Shown here piece after piece: positions 27,704-37,282 of a stretch of DNA of 64,000 nucleotides. The stretch comes from Litorimonas sp051251645 (GTDB lineage: Bacteria; Pseudomonadota; Alphaproteobacteria; Caulobacterales; Maricaulaceae): NCBI GenBank assembly GCA_051251645.1, contig JBPOEY010000004.1:192801-256800 (forward strand). The letters run 5' to 3'. The notes under the pieces were generated by a model. That model had not been told where the DNA came from. It saw nothing but the letters and a program-made list of their open reading frames with translations, and did no database searches. Every line of letters starts with the position of its first letter. The first letter of the stretch is position 1. Position numbers and translations under genes: made by a program.

Positions 27704-29281
27704 ATGATGGATAAGCCCAAACGCCGGATAAGGCACCTTTTTGTGACGACAACCATTGCGGCATTAGCGGCCTTGGCTGTAGGTTTTGCGCCGCAATCAT
27801 TGGCGGCTGATGGGGACTGGTATCAAGCCCAAGGGCCGAACGGTAATAATGTTGTGGCCGGAAAAGCGCCAATTAAGTTCAGTGTGACCCACAATGAAAA
27901 TATCATCTGGAAATCAGACCTCCCCAACACAGGACAAGGCACTGTCGTCATCAGTAACGGGAAGGCCTTCGTTCTGTCCCACGCCCCGATTACGCAGGAC
28001 GAAAAGCGCGGAACCAATACGGTGGGACAAGCTTTCGATGTTGAGACAGGCGAGTTACTTTGGACACGCGAGATACCCGGCATAAAGCCTGCTGGCCTGT
28101 CATCACTATTCAGCGACAATACGGCGGCGAGCGCCGTAGCGTCGGATAAATATGTGGCCTTCGTCAATGTTGGGGGGCAGATCGCTGTCTTTGATCATGA
28201 CGGCAACGAAATTTGGCGTCATAATTGGGTGCCACATACGCGGACAGGGTCGCGGCAAAATGAGCCGTTCTTGGTTGATGGCCAGCTTATCGTATACGAA
28301 ACGCTTCGCGATGATCTACCGCCTGAAAAAGCCTTCAAGGACCGCGCTGAAGCACTCGGGGACGGCAAAGAAAATTGGTCGCATCTTCACGCTTACGATC
28401 TCAAAACCGGAGAGCTAAACTGGGTTGCCGAGGCTGGAACGAGTGGACATGGGACCTCCATGCTGGGCCGCGATAAGAACGGCCACACCGTTATTTTGAC
28501 CGGGCGTGGCGGCGCGCATCAGCCGCTTGAAATGCCTTACGGCATGAGCAGCCTATCTGTAAAAGATGGGACGTCTAATTGGGATACCCAAGTCACCCGC
28601 TACAGGTCGCACCAGAACGTGACCTCCGACAGCCGTGGTGTTTATGGATTCACGCCCGAAGCCCATGTCTGGCTCGATCCAGAAACAGGCGCAGAAGTGC
28701 GTCGGACATCACTCTACTCAGGCGTAACTGTGAGGCGTTGGACGGGGGAGGCGTATGCAACGTTCAAGGACCAAGTCGTCGACTCGCATCGTAACCGCCC
28801 GATCACTTACCAGACGAATATTGTTGTCGGAGATTATCATTATTTCAGGCCGACGCCGATCGGATATATTGGCCGCGTCAATCTGCTCAGCGGTGCTGTC
28901 GAGTTATTGCAGGTTCCTGTTCAAATTGTTCGAAAGACAGGTGAGGCCGACCGCTCGCTTTGGAACGAAGCTCTGAAAATCGAGCTGCGCAATAGTGATG
29001 GTTTTATCGCAGATTCTGCGTCGAAAGAACATGGCACTGGATGGGGCCATATATCGGGGCCAGCGTCCATCGCTGTAGGCAATGCAGTTTATTTCCCGAC
29101 CGTCACCGGCATGGTTTACGTCATCGATGGGAGCGCGGATGTGTTGGATGAGCGCGCTCTGCTCGCGATCAACGACCTTGGCCCCGCAGAAGAAACATGG
29201 ACGCTCTCCAGCCTCTCTTATGACGATGGGCGGCTTTATGCGCGAACGTTGAAAGAGCTGATTTGTATCGGTGAAGAGTAA
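27704..29281 (+). CDS. PQQ-like (BamB-type) beta-propeller protein, secreted
   Basis: 525 residues with a Sec signal peptide (VTTTIAALAALAVGFA, cleavage near SLAA). The body is a chain of propeller blades of the outer-membrane-assembly/PQQ-repeat type (AFDVETGELLWTREIPG, HAYDLKTGELNWVAEAG, VWLDPETGAEVRR). PQQ-specific binding residues could not be confirmed, so it may be a structural propeller rather than a quinoprotein dehydrogenase. It precedes the Tat subunit and GMC oxidoreductase genes on the same strand, the stop at 29281 being 58 bp before the next start, so it is a candidate part of that oxidation module. Confidence 0.8.
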   Translation: MMDKPKRRIRHLFVTTTIAALAALAVGFAPQSLAADGDWYQAQGPNGNNVVAGKAPIKFSVTHNENIIWKSDLPNTGQGTVVISNGKAFVLSHAPITQDEKRGTNTVGQAFDVETGELLWTREIPGIKPAGLSSLFSDNTAASAVASDKYVAFVNVGGQIAVFDHDGNEIWRHNWVPHTRTGSRQNEPFLVDGQLIVYETLRDDLPPEKAFKDRAEALGDGKENWSHLHAYDLKTGELNWVAEAGTSGHGTSMLGRDKNGHTVILTGRGGAHQPLEMPYGMSSLSVKDGTSNWDTQVTRYRSHQNVTSDSRGVYGFTPEAHVWLDPETGAEVRRTSLYSGVTVRRWTGEAYATFKDQVVDSHRNRPITYQTNIVVGDYHYFRPTPIGYIGRVNLLSGAVELLQVPVQIVRKTGEADRSLWNEALKIELRNSDGFIADSASKEHGTGWGHISGPASIAVGNAVYFPTVTGMVYVIDGSADVLDERALLAINDLGPAEETWTLSSLSYDDGRLYARTLKELICIGEE

Positions 29282-29339
29282 ACCCATTTTGGTGTGGCTT
29301 ATAGAAACGAAACGCTCAACGAAGCGAACGGGTAGACAT

Positions 29340-29909
29340 ATGCAAAAGCTTATTAATCGGCGCATATTCATTGGTGGGAGCATTGCGACAATTGGTGTAC
29401 TTAGTATTTCCGGATGCCAAAACGCCGAAACTAATATACTGTTGGTTGACCAAGATGGTCAGTTCTTCACAGCGGATGAGTTGACCATCCTCTCCGACGT
29501 GGCGGAAATCATGATACCGCGCACGGGCACGCCTGGCGCTATCGATGCGGAAGTTCCCGCTGCTGTCGATGGGATGATGATGAGCTGGGCCAGCCCGTCA
29601 ACTCAAGATCAGTTCCGGTCGATACTCGAACATTTTAATGAGCTGGCACAACAGAGCTATAAATCCGACTATGTCAAACTTCGGCCCGATGACCGATCCG
29701 CTCTGGTTGAAAATTTGGACTCACGTTCGTTTTCAAAGTCTCCAACAGAGGCCGCGGGGCAATACAAGCGGCTGAAAGATATAATCTTCCTCATATACTA
29801 TTCCTCTGAAAAAGGCATTCGGAACTTCGTCCCCGTACCGGGGTTTTATTCTGGGAATTTGACACTCGAAGAATATGAAATGCACATGAGCGAGATGTCC
29901 TATGACTGA
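29340..29909 (+). CDS. Gluconate 2-dehydrogenase subunit 3-family protein, Tat lipoprotein
   Basis: 189 residues from the ATG at 29340 (the frame is open from 29271, within the previous gene). Signal NRRIFIGGSIATIGVLSISGC has both a twin-arginine pair and a lipobox (LSISGC), so it should be exported folded and lipid-anchored. The core (FFTADELTILSDVAEIMIPRTGTPGA) is typical of the small 'hitch-hiker' subunit that carries GMC dehydrogenases through the Tat pathway. Overlaps the GMC gene by 8 bp. The pair corresponds to subunits of glucoside 3-dehydrogenase and gluconate/2-keto dehydrogenases; the usual haem c subunit is not adjacent. Confidence 0.88.
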   Translation: MQKLINRRIFIGGSIATIGVLSISGCQNAETNILLVDQDGQFFTADELTILSDVAEIMIPRTGTPGAIDAEVPAAVDGMMMSWASPSTQDQFRSILEHFNELAQQSYKSDYVKLRPDDRSALVENLDSRSFSKSPTEAAGQYKRLKDIIFLIYYSSEKGIRNFVPVPGFYSGNLTLEEYEMHMSEMSYD

Positions 29910-31620
29910 ACAATATGATGTCATCGTTGTTGGGTCCGGCATCACTGGTGGGTGGGCGGCCAAGGAGTTTTGCGAGAAGGGGTTCAAGACACTTGTTTTG
30001 GAAAGAGGGCGTCACTTAGACCATCCCGACCCAGAATATACGGACATGACTTTGCCGTGGGAGCTCTACAACCGCGGCAAGATGTCGGAAATGAACGATG
30101 TCGAGAAACGCTACCGCGATTCTAAACGCGTTAATTTTACGTACAATACGGGTGTCTCACAATTCTTTGTCGATGAGAAAGAACATCCTTATTCTACGAA
30201 TAAGGATCATCCTAGCACCTGGATCCGTGGTTACCAATTGGGCGGGAAATCTATTACATGGGCGCGCCAAGCCTATCGTTGGGGGCCGAAAGACTTTGAG
30301 GCGAACAAAAAAGATGGGAACGGTATCGCTTGGCCCATCGGCTATGACGATCTCGCGCCTTGGTATGATTACGTCGAAGCGTTTGCTGGCATTTCCGGCA
30401 ACAAAGATGGTCTTGACGTATTGCCCGATGGAAATTTTTTGAAGCCGTGGGAGATGAGCTGCGCCGAAGAGTTCGTCGCCGAAAACGTGAAGAAAAACCG
30501 CCCGGACCGCCCGCTTATTATGGGTCGTTGTGCCAATTTAAGTGAAGCCAGGCAGGTCCATCAAGACCTTGGTCGCGGCGCATGCCAAGCTCGAAATCAA
30601 TGTATGCAAGGTTGTTCCTTTGGCGCGAACTTTTGTTCGCTATCGTCAACACTGCCAGCCGCGCGCAGGACAGGGAACCTGGCCATTCAAACGGACGCCA
30701 TTGTCAGCACGGTCGAACATGACCCAGTATCGGGCAAAGCGATAGGCGTCACGGTCATTGATGCCAAAACGAAAGCGCAGAAAACCTATTCTGCTCGTGT
30801 TATCTTTCTCTGCGCGTCCACATTCGGGTCATTGCAAATTCTGTTGAATTCAAAATCCGAGCGCTTCCCAACGGGACTGGGAAATTCCAGCAATATGCTT
30901 GGGCATTATATCATAGACCATTTTGTTGGTGCTGGCGCGCGGGGCACCGTGCCGGGCTTTGAAGATCGCTATTCGTTTGGGCGACGCCCAACCGGAATTT
31001 ATGTCCCGAACTTCAGACATGATAAATCCGACGATGTCGATTTTGTCCGCGGATATGGATATCAAGGTAGCGGTAAAAGCCGGCCGCGAAAATCTCACAC
31101 AGGTCGATCAGCGGGAATTGGCGCGAAGTTCAAAGCCGACGTTGGAACGCCAATGCCCTGGCGGATAGGATTGGGTATGGCGGGCGAGATGCTGCCCTAT
31201 TACGACAATACGGTCACGCTTCATAAAACCAAAATCGATAAATGGGGTATCCCGCTCGTCCACATCGATGCCAGTGCGCGGGAGAACGAATATAAAATGT
31301 TCGCGCAAGCTGCAATAGATGCCGAGGAAATCTTGATTGCGGGTGGCTGCATCAATGTTGTGAAAAGACTCCCCAATCCTAACAAGGTGATCTCGATCGG
31401 GTCATTCATCCATGAAATGGGCGGGGCAGGTATGGGAGCGGATCCCAAAGGCTCTGTTCTGAACAAATGGGCGCAGTCTCACGATGTGCCAAACCTATTT
31501 GTCACCGATGGGGCTTGTATGTCCTCTTGCGCGACGCAGAATCCGTCGCTGACCTACATGGCGATCACGGCGCGGTCCGCGAACCATGCGGCCGAATTGA
31601 TGAGCGAAGGGATATTATGA
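29902..31620 (+). CDS. GMC-family flavin oxidoreductase (glucoside 3-dehydrogenase-like)
   Basis: 572 residues. FAD-binding motif VVGSGITGG at 8-16 and VLERGRHLD; the C-terminal GMC signature gives the catalytic His504 (IHEMGGAGMG) and Asn547 (TQNPSLT). It has no signal peptide of its own, as expected for a subunit exported together with the Tat small subunit encoded just upstream (8-bp overlap). Family knowledge: such pairs oxidise sugars or glycosides, including C3-OH of glycosides. Together with the DUF1080 and ThuA proteins of this locus this suggests a periplasmic 3-keto-glycoside route. Substrate is inferred. Confidence 0.9.
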   Translation: MTEQYDVIVVGSGITGGWAAKEFCEKGFKTLVLERGRHLDHPDPEYTDMTLPWELYNRGKMSEMNDVEKRYRDSKRVNFTYNTGVSQFFVDEKEHPYSTNKDHPSTWIRGYQLGGKSITWARQAYRWGPKDFEANKKDGNGIAWPIGYDDLAPWYDYVEAFAGISGNKDGLDVLPDGNFLKPWEMSCAEEFVAENVKKNRPDRPLIMGRCANLSEARQVHQDLGRGACQARNQCMQGCSFGANFCSLSSTLPAARRTGNLAIQTDAIVSTVEHDPVSGKAIGVTVIDAKTKAQKTYSARVIFLCASTFGSLQILLNSKSERFPTGLGNSSNMLGHYIIDHFVGAGARGTVPGFEDRYSFGRRPTGIYVPNFRHDKSDDVDFVRGYGYQGSGKSRPRKSHTGRSAGIGAKFKADVGTPMPWRIGLGMAGEMLPYYDNTVTLHKTKIDKWGIPLVHIDASARENEYKMFAQAAIDAEEILIAGGCINVVKRLPNPNKVISIGSFIHEMGGAGMGADPKGSVLNKWAQSHDVPNLFVTDGACMSSCATQNPSLTYMAITARSANHAAELMSEGIL

Positions 31621-32525
31621 TAGTCACCAAAATCCGGGCTTTAGCAGTCTCTTTTGCATCTGTCCTATTCGTGGCTTGTCAGAGTGGCCTTGTTGCGAAG
31701 GCGGCTCCGCAAGTGAGATCAACGGCCGCTGAAAGAACCTATGACAGCGTCCCGCCGCGCATCCGGAGGGGGCTTCCGTCGCCGACCATGCTCGTCTTTA
31801 GCAAAACCAGTAGCTTTCGACATGATGCCGGAATCGCAGGCGCCAATCGTTATTTTGCCGATCTTGCCGATGATCGGGGCATGGGATTTTTTACGACGGA
31901 GAATAGCGCTGTTTTTAATGATAAGGATTTGAAGCGATTCAGCTTGATCGTCTTCAATAACATGAACGGGGATGCGCTCAGTCCGGCGCAGGAAGAAGCG
32001 TTTAAAAGATGGCTCGAAGCGGGCGGGGCTTGGATTGGATTGCATGCCGCCGGCGACAACTCCTTGTCGGATTGGACATGGTATGGAGAGATCCTGATCG
32101 GGCCGGAGTTCATCGGGCATCCGACCCGGCAATATAATTTCCAAGACGCACGATTGGTCGGATTGCAAAGCGATCACGCCGTCCTAAGCGGCCTACCGCA
32201 AAGCTGGATGATGCGGGACGAATGGTACTCGTATGACGATGTGCCGCAATCCTTTGGTTTTACGCCATTGGTTGGGATTGACGAGTCTAGCTACAATCCA
32301 ATCAAACATGTGAAGTCCGTCGAAACGTCTTTGTCAATGGGACCTAATCCAATTGATCATCCCCTGATATGGTCGGCTTGTGTCGGCAAGGGCAGGGCCC
32401 TTTATTCAGCCATTGGGCATACACAATATGTCTATGACAATAAACCCTATAAGGCTTTATTGGCCAACGCTGTCGATTGGACGATGAAGCTTAAAGTCGA
32501 GGTTGACTGCGCGGAGGGTCGTTAA
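31617..32525 (+). CDS. ThuA-like domain lipoprotein
   Basis: 302 residues from the ATG at 31617, which overlaps the GMC stop (ATGA). Lipobox FVAC (Cys21). ThuA-type glutamine-amidotransferase-like fold: LVFSKTSSFRHDAGI, FNNMNGDALSPAQEEAF, WIGLHAAGDNSLSDWTWYG, and the closing GKGRALYSAIGHTQYVYDN. ThuA proteins are linked genetically to 3-keto-disaccharide use in rhizobia (thuAB). Coupling to the GMC gene strongly suggests they act on the same substrate. Biochemical activity of the family is only partly known. Confidence 0.88.
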   Translation: MIVTKIRALAVSFASVLFVACQSGLVAKAAPQVRSTAAERTYDSVPPRIRRGLPSPTMLVFSKTSSFRHDAGIAGANRYFADLADDRGMGFFTTENSAVFNDKDLKRFSLIVFNNMNGDALSPAQEEAFKRWLEAGGAWIGLHAAGDNSLSDWTWYGEILIGPEFIGHPTRQYNFQDARLVGLQSDHAVLSGLPQSWMMRDEWYSYDDVPQSFGFTPLVGIDESSYNPIKHVKSVETSLSMGPNPIDHPLIWSACVGKGRALYSAIGHTQYVYDNKPYKALLANAVDWTMKLKVEVDCAEGR

Positions 32526-32636
32526 ATTCAAACTGGTTGTGTAATTCATTGCGTCATATTTCGGCTTAATGGGAACTTCGCATATATTTGGAAAAGCCTT
32601 GTACTGGTGGCATAGATTAAGGCGGAAGGAATATTT

Positions 32637-34529
32637 ATGAGTAAGCTTTACGATATTATCCCTTTGAAAATTCCCATTATAGCGGGGATAGTCATATTAC
32701 TGGGGTTGCAATCTTGTGCGCAAATTAGTGAAGCCCCTTCTTTAGACAATAGACCGCCCAATATTGTTTTTGTTCTGACAGATGATCAAGGCCCCGGCGA
32801 TATCGGCTATTTCCAAAACCCGATCGTACAGACACCCAATATTGATCAGTTAGCAGAAGATAGTTTACGGCTCACAAATTTTCACGTTTCGCCCACCTGT
32901 TCTCCTACTCGAGCCGCCCTATTCTCCGGCCAGAACTCATTAAAAGCCGGAATTTGGCATACGATCAAGGGGCGGAGCCTTTTGTCTGGCGATCATTATT
33001 CCATGGCTTCGGCGTTACAAGATAATGGATATAAAACGGGGTTGTTCGGGAAATGGCATTTGGGCGACAATTACCCCTTCCGCCCCCAAGACCACGGCTT
33101 TGACGAAGTCTTGATGCATGGTGGCGGCGGCGTGGGGCAGCAACCCGATTATTGGGGAAACAGCCAGTTTGACGACACATATTTCAGAAATGGGGAACCT
33201 GAAAGATTTGAAGGATATGCCACTGAAATTTGGTTCGATGAGGCCATTAAATTCATCAAACGCAATAAAGAGCAGCCCTTCTTTGCCTACATCTCCACCA
33301 ACGCTCCGCACCACCCGTTCCGTGCGCCTGAGTCCTATATTGAGCCTTACCGTAAATATGGGTTCTCCGAGGAAGGCGCTGGGTTCTACGGCATGATCAC
33401 CAGTATTGATGATCAAGTCGGCCGCCTACGCGCGGAGATCCGGGACGCAGGTTTAGAAGACAACACCATTTTCATTTTCGCGACGGACAATGGATCAAGT
33501 GTTTCGGATCGCCGGATCGTTGGGAAAACTCACGGTGTCTTTAGAGCCCGGATTGCCGAAGAAGAACAGTTCGCGGGCTGGGTCTATAATAATGGGCTAC
33601 GCGGCTATAAGAATAATGTCTATGAAGGTGGCCACCGCGTGCCATTTTTAATTCGCTACCCAAACGGTAATTTTGGGAATCCCAAAGACATTAACACGCT
33701 TCTGACCCATTATGATCTCTACCCAACGCTCCTCGATTTTGCCAGTATCGATATATCGGCAGTCAAGCAGAAACAAGATCTGGACGGCTTGAGTTTCAAG
33801 CCCCTTTTAAAAGCATCAGAGCCCGCAGACAAAACAACGATAGACGCCTTTGAAGACCGCATTATTATGGTGACAACCCAGCGCGTCGAAGAGCCCAGTC
33901 TTGAGCGCCCGATCGTTTTAATGACCCAGAAATGGCGATATGTTGTTATCAAGAATCAAGAAGAACTTTTTGATATTGAAAACGATCTTGGCCAAGATAA
34001 TAACGTGGGCCCAGATCATCCAGACGTTCTCGCTTACTTTCGCGACGCTCTGCCAAAAGTATGGGCGGACAATAGCGAGAGATTTAGTACACGGCAGCGC
34101 ATCATCATCGGTAACGATCAAGAAAACCCAGCGCGACTGAGCGGTATGGACTGGTCCGCAATTGGCGGCACAGATGTCCCCGGCAATCCTGGTTTTGCCC
34201 CTGGTGGAAAAATAAAGGGCGGCTGGTTCGATAATCCGGAAAAATATAAGCCCCTGCCTTGGTCTCTGACCGCGGATCAAACGGCCAGATACGAGATCAC
34301 CGGCTATGTTTGGGATAAACCGTCAGGAAAAGCGGTAGGGCGAGCTTTCATGTTTGTCGATGTTGACGGCCGAACACATAAGGTCGCTATCGAAAACGGC
34401 GCGACAACTGCAAAAATCACTCTCCCAATTGAGAAAGGTCCACTGCAATTAAAAGTCTGGTTTGCGGACAATGAATCCGGAACGACCGACCGTGTCGCAG
34501 GTCTCTACGCTTATGTAAGGCGGATTTAA
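32637..34529 (+). CDS. S1-family sulfatase, lipoprotein, long form with extra C-terminal domain
   Basis: 630 residues; ribosome site GGCGGAAGGAA precedes the ATG. Lipobox LQSC (Cys27), DD ligands in VLTDDQGPGD, formylglycine Cys88 in TCSPTRAALFSG, GKWHLGDNYPFRPQDHGF and GGGVGQQPDYWGN. The last ~135 residues (from SGMDWSAIGG, with YVWDKPSGKAVG) are the same extra domain as in the sulfatases at 16402 and 51738. Convergent with the divergent GH29 at 34598. Codon usage looks slightly more AT-rich at its start than its neighbours. Confidence 0.93.
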   Translation: MSKLYDIIPLKIPIIAGIVILLGLQSCAQISEAPSLDNRPPNIVFVLTDDQGPGDIGYFQNPIVQTPNIDQLAEDSLRLTNFHVSPTCSPTRAALFSGQNSLKAGIWHTIKGRSLLSGDHYSMASALQDNGYKTGLFGKWHLGDNYPFRPQDHGFDEVLMHGGGGVGQQPDYWGNSQFDDTYFRNGEPERFEGYATEIWFDEAIKFIKRNKEQPFFAYISTNAPHHPFRAPESYIEPYRKYGFSEEGAGFYGMITSIDDQVGRLRAEIRDAGLEDNTIFIFATDNGSSVSDRRIVGKTHGVFRARIAEEEQFAGWVYNNGLRGYKNNVYEGGHRVPFLIRYPNGNFGNPKDINTLLTHYDLYPTLLDFASIDISAVKQKQDLDGLSFKPLLKASEPADKTTIDAFEDRIIMVTTQRVEEPSLERPIVLMTQKWRYVVIKNQEELFDIENDLGQDNNVGPDHPDVLAYFRDALPKVWADNSERFSTRQRIIIGNDQENPARLSGMDWSAIGGTDVPGNPGFAPGGKIKGGWFDNPEKYKPLPWSLTADQTARYEITGYVWDKPSGKAVGRAFMFVDVDGRTHKVAIENGATTAKITLPIEKGPLQLKVWFADNESGTTDRVAGLYAYVRRI

Positions 34530-34597
34530 ATCAATAAGATGAATACAATAGGATGTGAGTTGACACTAGACAAAACATTGTGGGTCAGCTCGTCTGT

Positions 34598-36091
34598 TCA
34601 TAATGTGATCCGGAAGCCATTGATGATTTCACCGGGCAACGTCTTTGGCAACGTAATCGAAAGCGTTTCGTCATTTCGTTCCCACTGAATATTTTCAATA
34701 CTCCCCATCAATTCAATCTTGGAAATTTTGCCTTCTAGAATGCCACCCTTTGCCAAAGCTTCAATCGTGATATCTTGGGTCGGTGGTGCGAGAACAAAAG
34801 CGTAGAGAATGCCGTCTTTCGTTGTAAAACGAATGTCCTCTTGGGTGAAGTCTTTATGGTTTTCGCCTTGGCGGCCATCCTTGACTTTAATGGGCCCCTC
34901 GCCGAACGATTTCCACGGGCGTGATCCATAAATCCCTTCGCCATTGGTTCTTAGAAAGTCGCCGAATGCGGTAAGATAGGCGGCTTGATTTTCTGGCAGA
35001 GTTCCATCGCCGCGCAGGGCAATGTTGAGCATCACGACTCCGTTTTTGCTGATCGCGTCGATGCCGTTGGCAACCATCACTGGAATGCTCATCTTGTTTT
35101 CCGCTGTGGCGCGATAGAACCAGCCGCCGGACAGGTCAGTCGCCCACATCCAAGGAATCTCTTTAATTTCCCCTGCACCGCCGCGTTCCAGATTATAAGT
35201 GAAGGCGCGGCGATCCAGTTTTGGGTTTTTGGTAGAGAACACGACCGTTTGCTCGCCGTTATTTTCTATGCGATCTTGGTTGAGGTATTCCGCGATGAAT
35301 TGGGGAAATTCTACTTCGGCGTAGGTGCCGCTATCGTGGTTAAACAGATCAGGGTCATATTTTTCGACGATTTCCCAACTGCGCTTATACCAATGCTGAT
35401 TCCAACTATCCTGTGTGCTGAAGTTCTTCGGGTCGTAATCCATATTGAAGAGCGACCATTCCGGCGTCCCTTCTGTTTGGTATTTGCGGGCGGGCGCGAA
35501 CCAGCCCGGCGACCAGTAAAGATGGGTCGAGATACCGAACTTCACGTCATATTTATCCGCGGCAGCTTTCCATTCTTTGAGTGTATCGCGCTTTGGTCCC
35601 ATATCGACGGAATTCCAAGGATGAAATGAATCATACATATCAAAATTATCATGATGTGTGGCAACTGGCATAATGAAGCGCGCGCCATTCTCCGTGACAA
35701 AAGCCACTAGCGCATCGGGGTCCCAATTCTCGCCCTTGAAAAGCGGGATCATGTCTTCGTAGCCAAACTCTGATGGCGGGCCATATCGTTTTGTGTGGAA
35801 CTCCATGAGTTCCTTTGCCATTTTCTTGTTCCCGCCATACATGTTCCGGCCATACCAAGAGCCGTCATTTGGGCGGTTTTCATCCGCCGCAGATGGAATC
35901 CCCCAGTGAAACCAGACCCCTATTTTCCCGTCTAAGAACCATTCCGGGACGTCGTAGTGCTGTGCTAAAGATTCCCATGTCGGCTCTATCGGAGTGGGGT
36001 CTGGCTTTGCCGGTGTGTGTGATGAACAACCAAACGCAAGAGTGGACCCAAAAAGTATGGAAGTGGTGATGATGAGACTTTTTCGATTCAT
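34598..36091 (-). CDS. Divergent GH29-family alpha-L-fucosidase, lipoprotein
   Basis: 497 residues with lipobox AFGC (Cys22). It keeps the GH29 frame (VWFHWGIPSAADENRP at about 59, VATHHDNFDMYDSF at about 143, KFGISTHLYWSPGW) but the nucleophile region reads DLFNHDSGTYAEV, with Asp253 expected as the nucleophile, unlike the WFDTP of the five others. This marks a separate GH29 subgroup, possibly with another linkage or leaving-group preference. It stands alone on the minus strand next to the fucose pathway genes (41-bp gap to the lactate dehydrogenase gene upstream end). Confidence 0.88.
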   Translation of the reverse strand: MNRKSLIITTSILFGSTLAFGCSSHTPAKPDPTPIEPTWESLAQHYDVPEWFLDGKIGVWFHWGIPSAADENRPNDGSWYGRNMYGGNKKMAKELMEFHTKRYGPPSEFGYEDMIPLFKGENWDPDALVAFVTENGARFIMPVATHHDNFDMYDSFHPWNSVDMGPKRDTLKEWKAAADKYDVKFGISTHLYWSPGWFAPARKYQTEGTPEWSLFNMDYDPKNFSTQDSWNQHWYKRSWEIVEKYDPDLFNHDSGTYAEVEFPQFIAEYLNQDRIENNGEQTVVFSTKNPKLDRRAFTYNLERGGAGEIKEIPWMWATDLSGGWFYRATAENKMSIPVMVANGIDAISKNGVVMLNIALRGDGTLPENQAAYLTAFGDFLRTNGEGIYGSRPWKSFGEGPIKVKDGRQGENHKDFTQEDIRFTTKDGILYAFVLAPPTQDITIEALAKGGILEGKISKIELMGSIENIQWERNDETLSITLPKTLPGEIINGFRITL

Positions 36092-36132
36092 CTGAGTGAC
36101 CTAAATTTTGGTTGAGAACGGGAGGGTTGTCG

Positions 36133-37281
36133 TTAGCGGCGATTGTGCAGATCGAAAATGAGATCCGGCGTAATATCTTTGATCGAAGTAACGCCTGTCA
36201 GCGCCATGTCGCGGCGGAAGGCTTCGCTCATGATCTCAATGGCGCGCCTCACGCCGGGGGTTCCGCCGGCTGCGAGACCGTAGAGATAAGGGCGTGCGAA
36301 GCTGACGGCATTCGCGCCGAGCGCCAAGGCCTTGATCATGTCTGTACCGCGCCGAATGCCGCCGTCTAAAACGATCTCAGCATCGCCGGCAATTTTATCT
36401 GCGATCATTGGGAGCACATCAATCGGGGCCGCGTCCGTATCAAGCTGGCGGCCGCCATGATTGGAGACAAAGACAGCATCAAAACCGGATTTGACCGATT
36501 GGACAGCGTCATCAGGATGAATAACGCCCTTGATCGCGGACGGGCCATTCCACTCGCCGAGCATCCATTCGGCATCGCGCCAATTGAAGCCTGCGTGCAA
36601 TTGCTCGCCGACAAATTGATTCAGCGAGACGGCTGAGGTCTTCTCATCCAAATTGGCATATTGGACGGCTGGCCCCTTGAGGTAATCCAGCGTCCAAGCT
36701 GGATGGCGCAAGGCTTCGATGGCCTGCTTAATTCCGGTTTTGGGGGGGATGGTAAAGCCATTCTTGAAATCCCGCTCGCGATTGCCAGTAATTGGGAAGT
36801 CGACCGTCAGGATAAGGGCGGAGTAACCCGCTTCCCTGGCGCGCGCGATCATCTCTTTGACCAAGCCGCGGTCTTTCCAGACATAAAGCTGGAACCAGCG
36901 CGGGTCTGGGCCTATGGCGGCAATATCTTCGATGGAGACCGATGACAGCGTAGAGAGGCAGAAGGCCGTCCCGAACTCCTTGGCGACCGTGGCGGCGGCG
37001 CGCTCTCCGACGGTATGAAACAAGCGATGCCCGGCAGCGGCGGACATGAAAAAAGGTATGGCCAGTTTTTGGCCTAAAAGCGTGGTCTCGGTGTTGATGT
37101 GTTCGACACCGACCAAAGATTTGTGCATGATCGCGTAGCGCTCAAACGCAGTCGTATTGCGCGACAGCGTGACCTCGTCGTCCGCGCCGCCGTCAATATA
37201 GTCGAACACCATACGGTGCGCCCGGCGTTTGGCCGCCCGGCGCAGGTCGGCAATGCTCTGACAGTCTTTTATCGACGGCAT
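36133..37281 (-). CDS. lldD: FMN-dependent alpha-hydroxy-acid dehydrogenase (L-lactate dehydrogenase type)
   Basis: 382 residues from the ATG at 37281 (the frame stays open to 37389). FMN/2-hydroxyacid family signatures: FDYIDGGADDEVTL near the N-terminus, FQLYVWKDRGL, LTVDFPITGNRERDF, and the active-site SNHGGRQLD with catalytic His and Arg, followed by VLDGGIRRGTDMIKALALGA. It begins one base after the stop of the hydrolase gene, so it is the last gene of the minus-strand fucose operon. The oxidative fucose pathway ends in pyruvate plus L-lactate; this enzyme would turn lactate into pyruvate and feed electrons to the respiratory chain. Confidence 0.88.
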   Translation of the reverse strand: MPSIKDCQSIADLRRAAKRRAHRMVFDYIDGGADDEVTLSRNTTAFERYAIMHKSLVGVEHINTETTLLGQKLAIPFFMSAAAGHRLFHTVGERAAATVAKEFGTAFCLSTLSSVSIEDIAAIGPDPRWFQLYVWKDRGLVKEMIARAREAGYSALILTVDFPITGNRERDFKNGFTIPPKTGIKQAIEALRHPAWTLDYLKGPAVQYANLDEKTSAVSLNQFVGEQLHAGFNWRDAEWMLGEWNGPSAIKGVIHPDDAVQSVKSGFDAVFVSNHGGRQLDTDAAPIDVLPMIADKIAGDAEIVLDGGIRRGTDMIKALALGANAVSFARPYLYGLAAGGTPGVRRAIEIMSEAFRRDMALTGVTSIKDITPDLIFDLHNRR

Positions 37282-37282
37282 G

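Noticed and set aside
31467..31616. Upstream extension of the ThuA gene inside the GMC gene
   Set aside because: It overlaps the GMC coding region; the ATG at 31617 gives a lipoprotein signal and the usual ATGA coupling.
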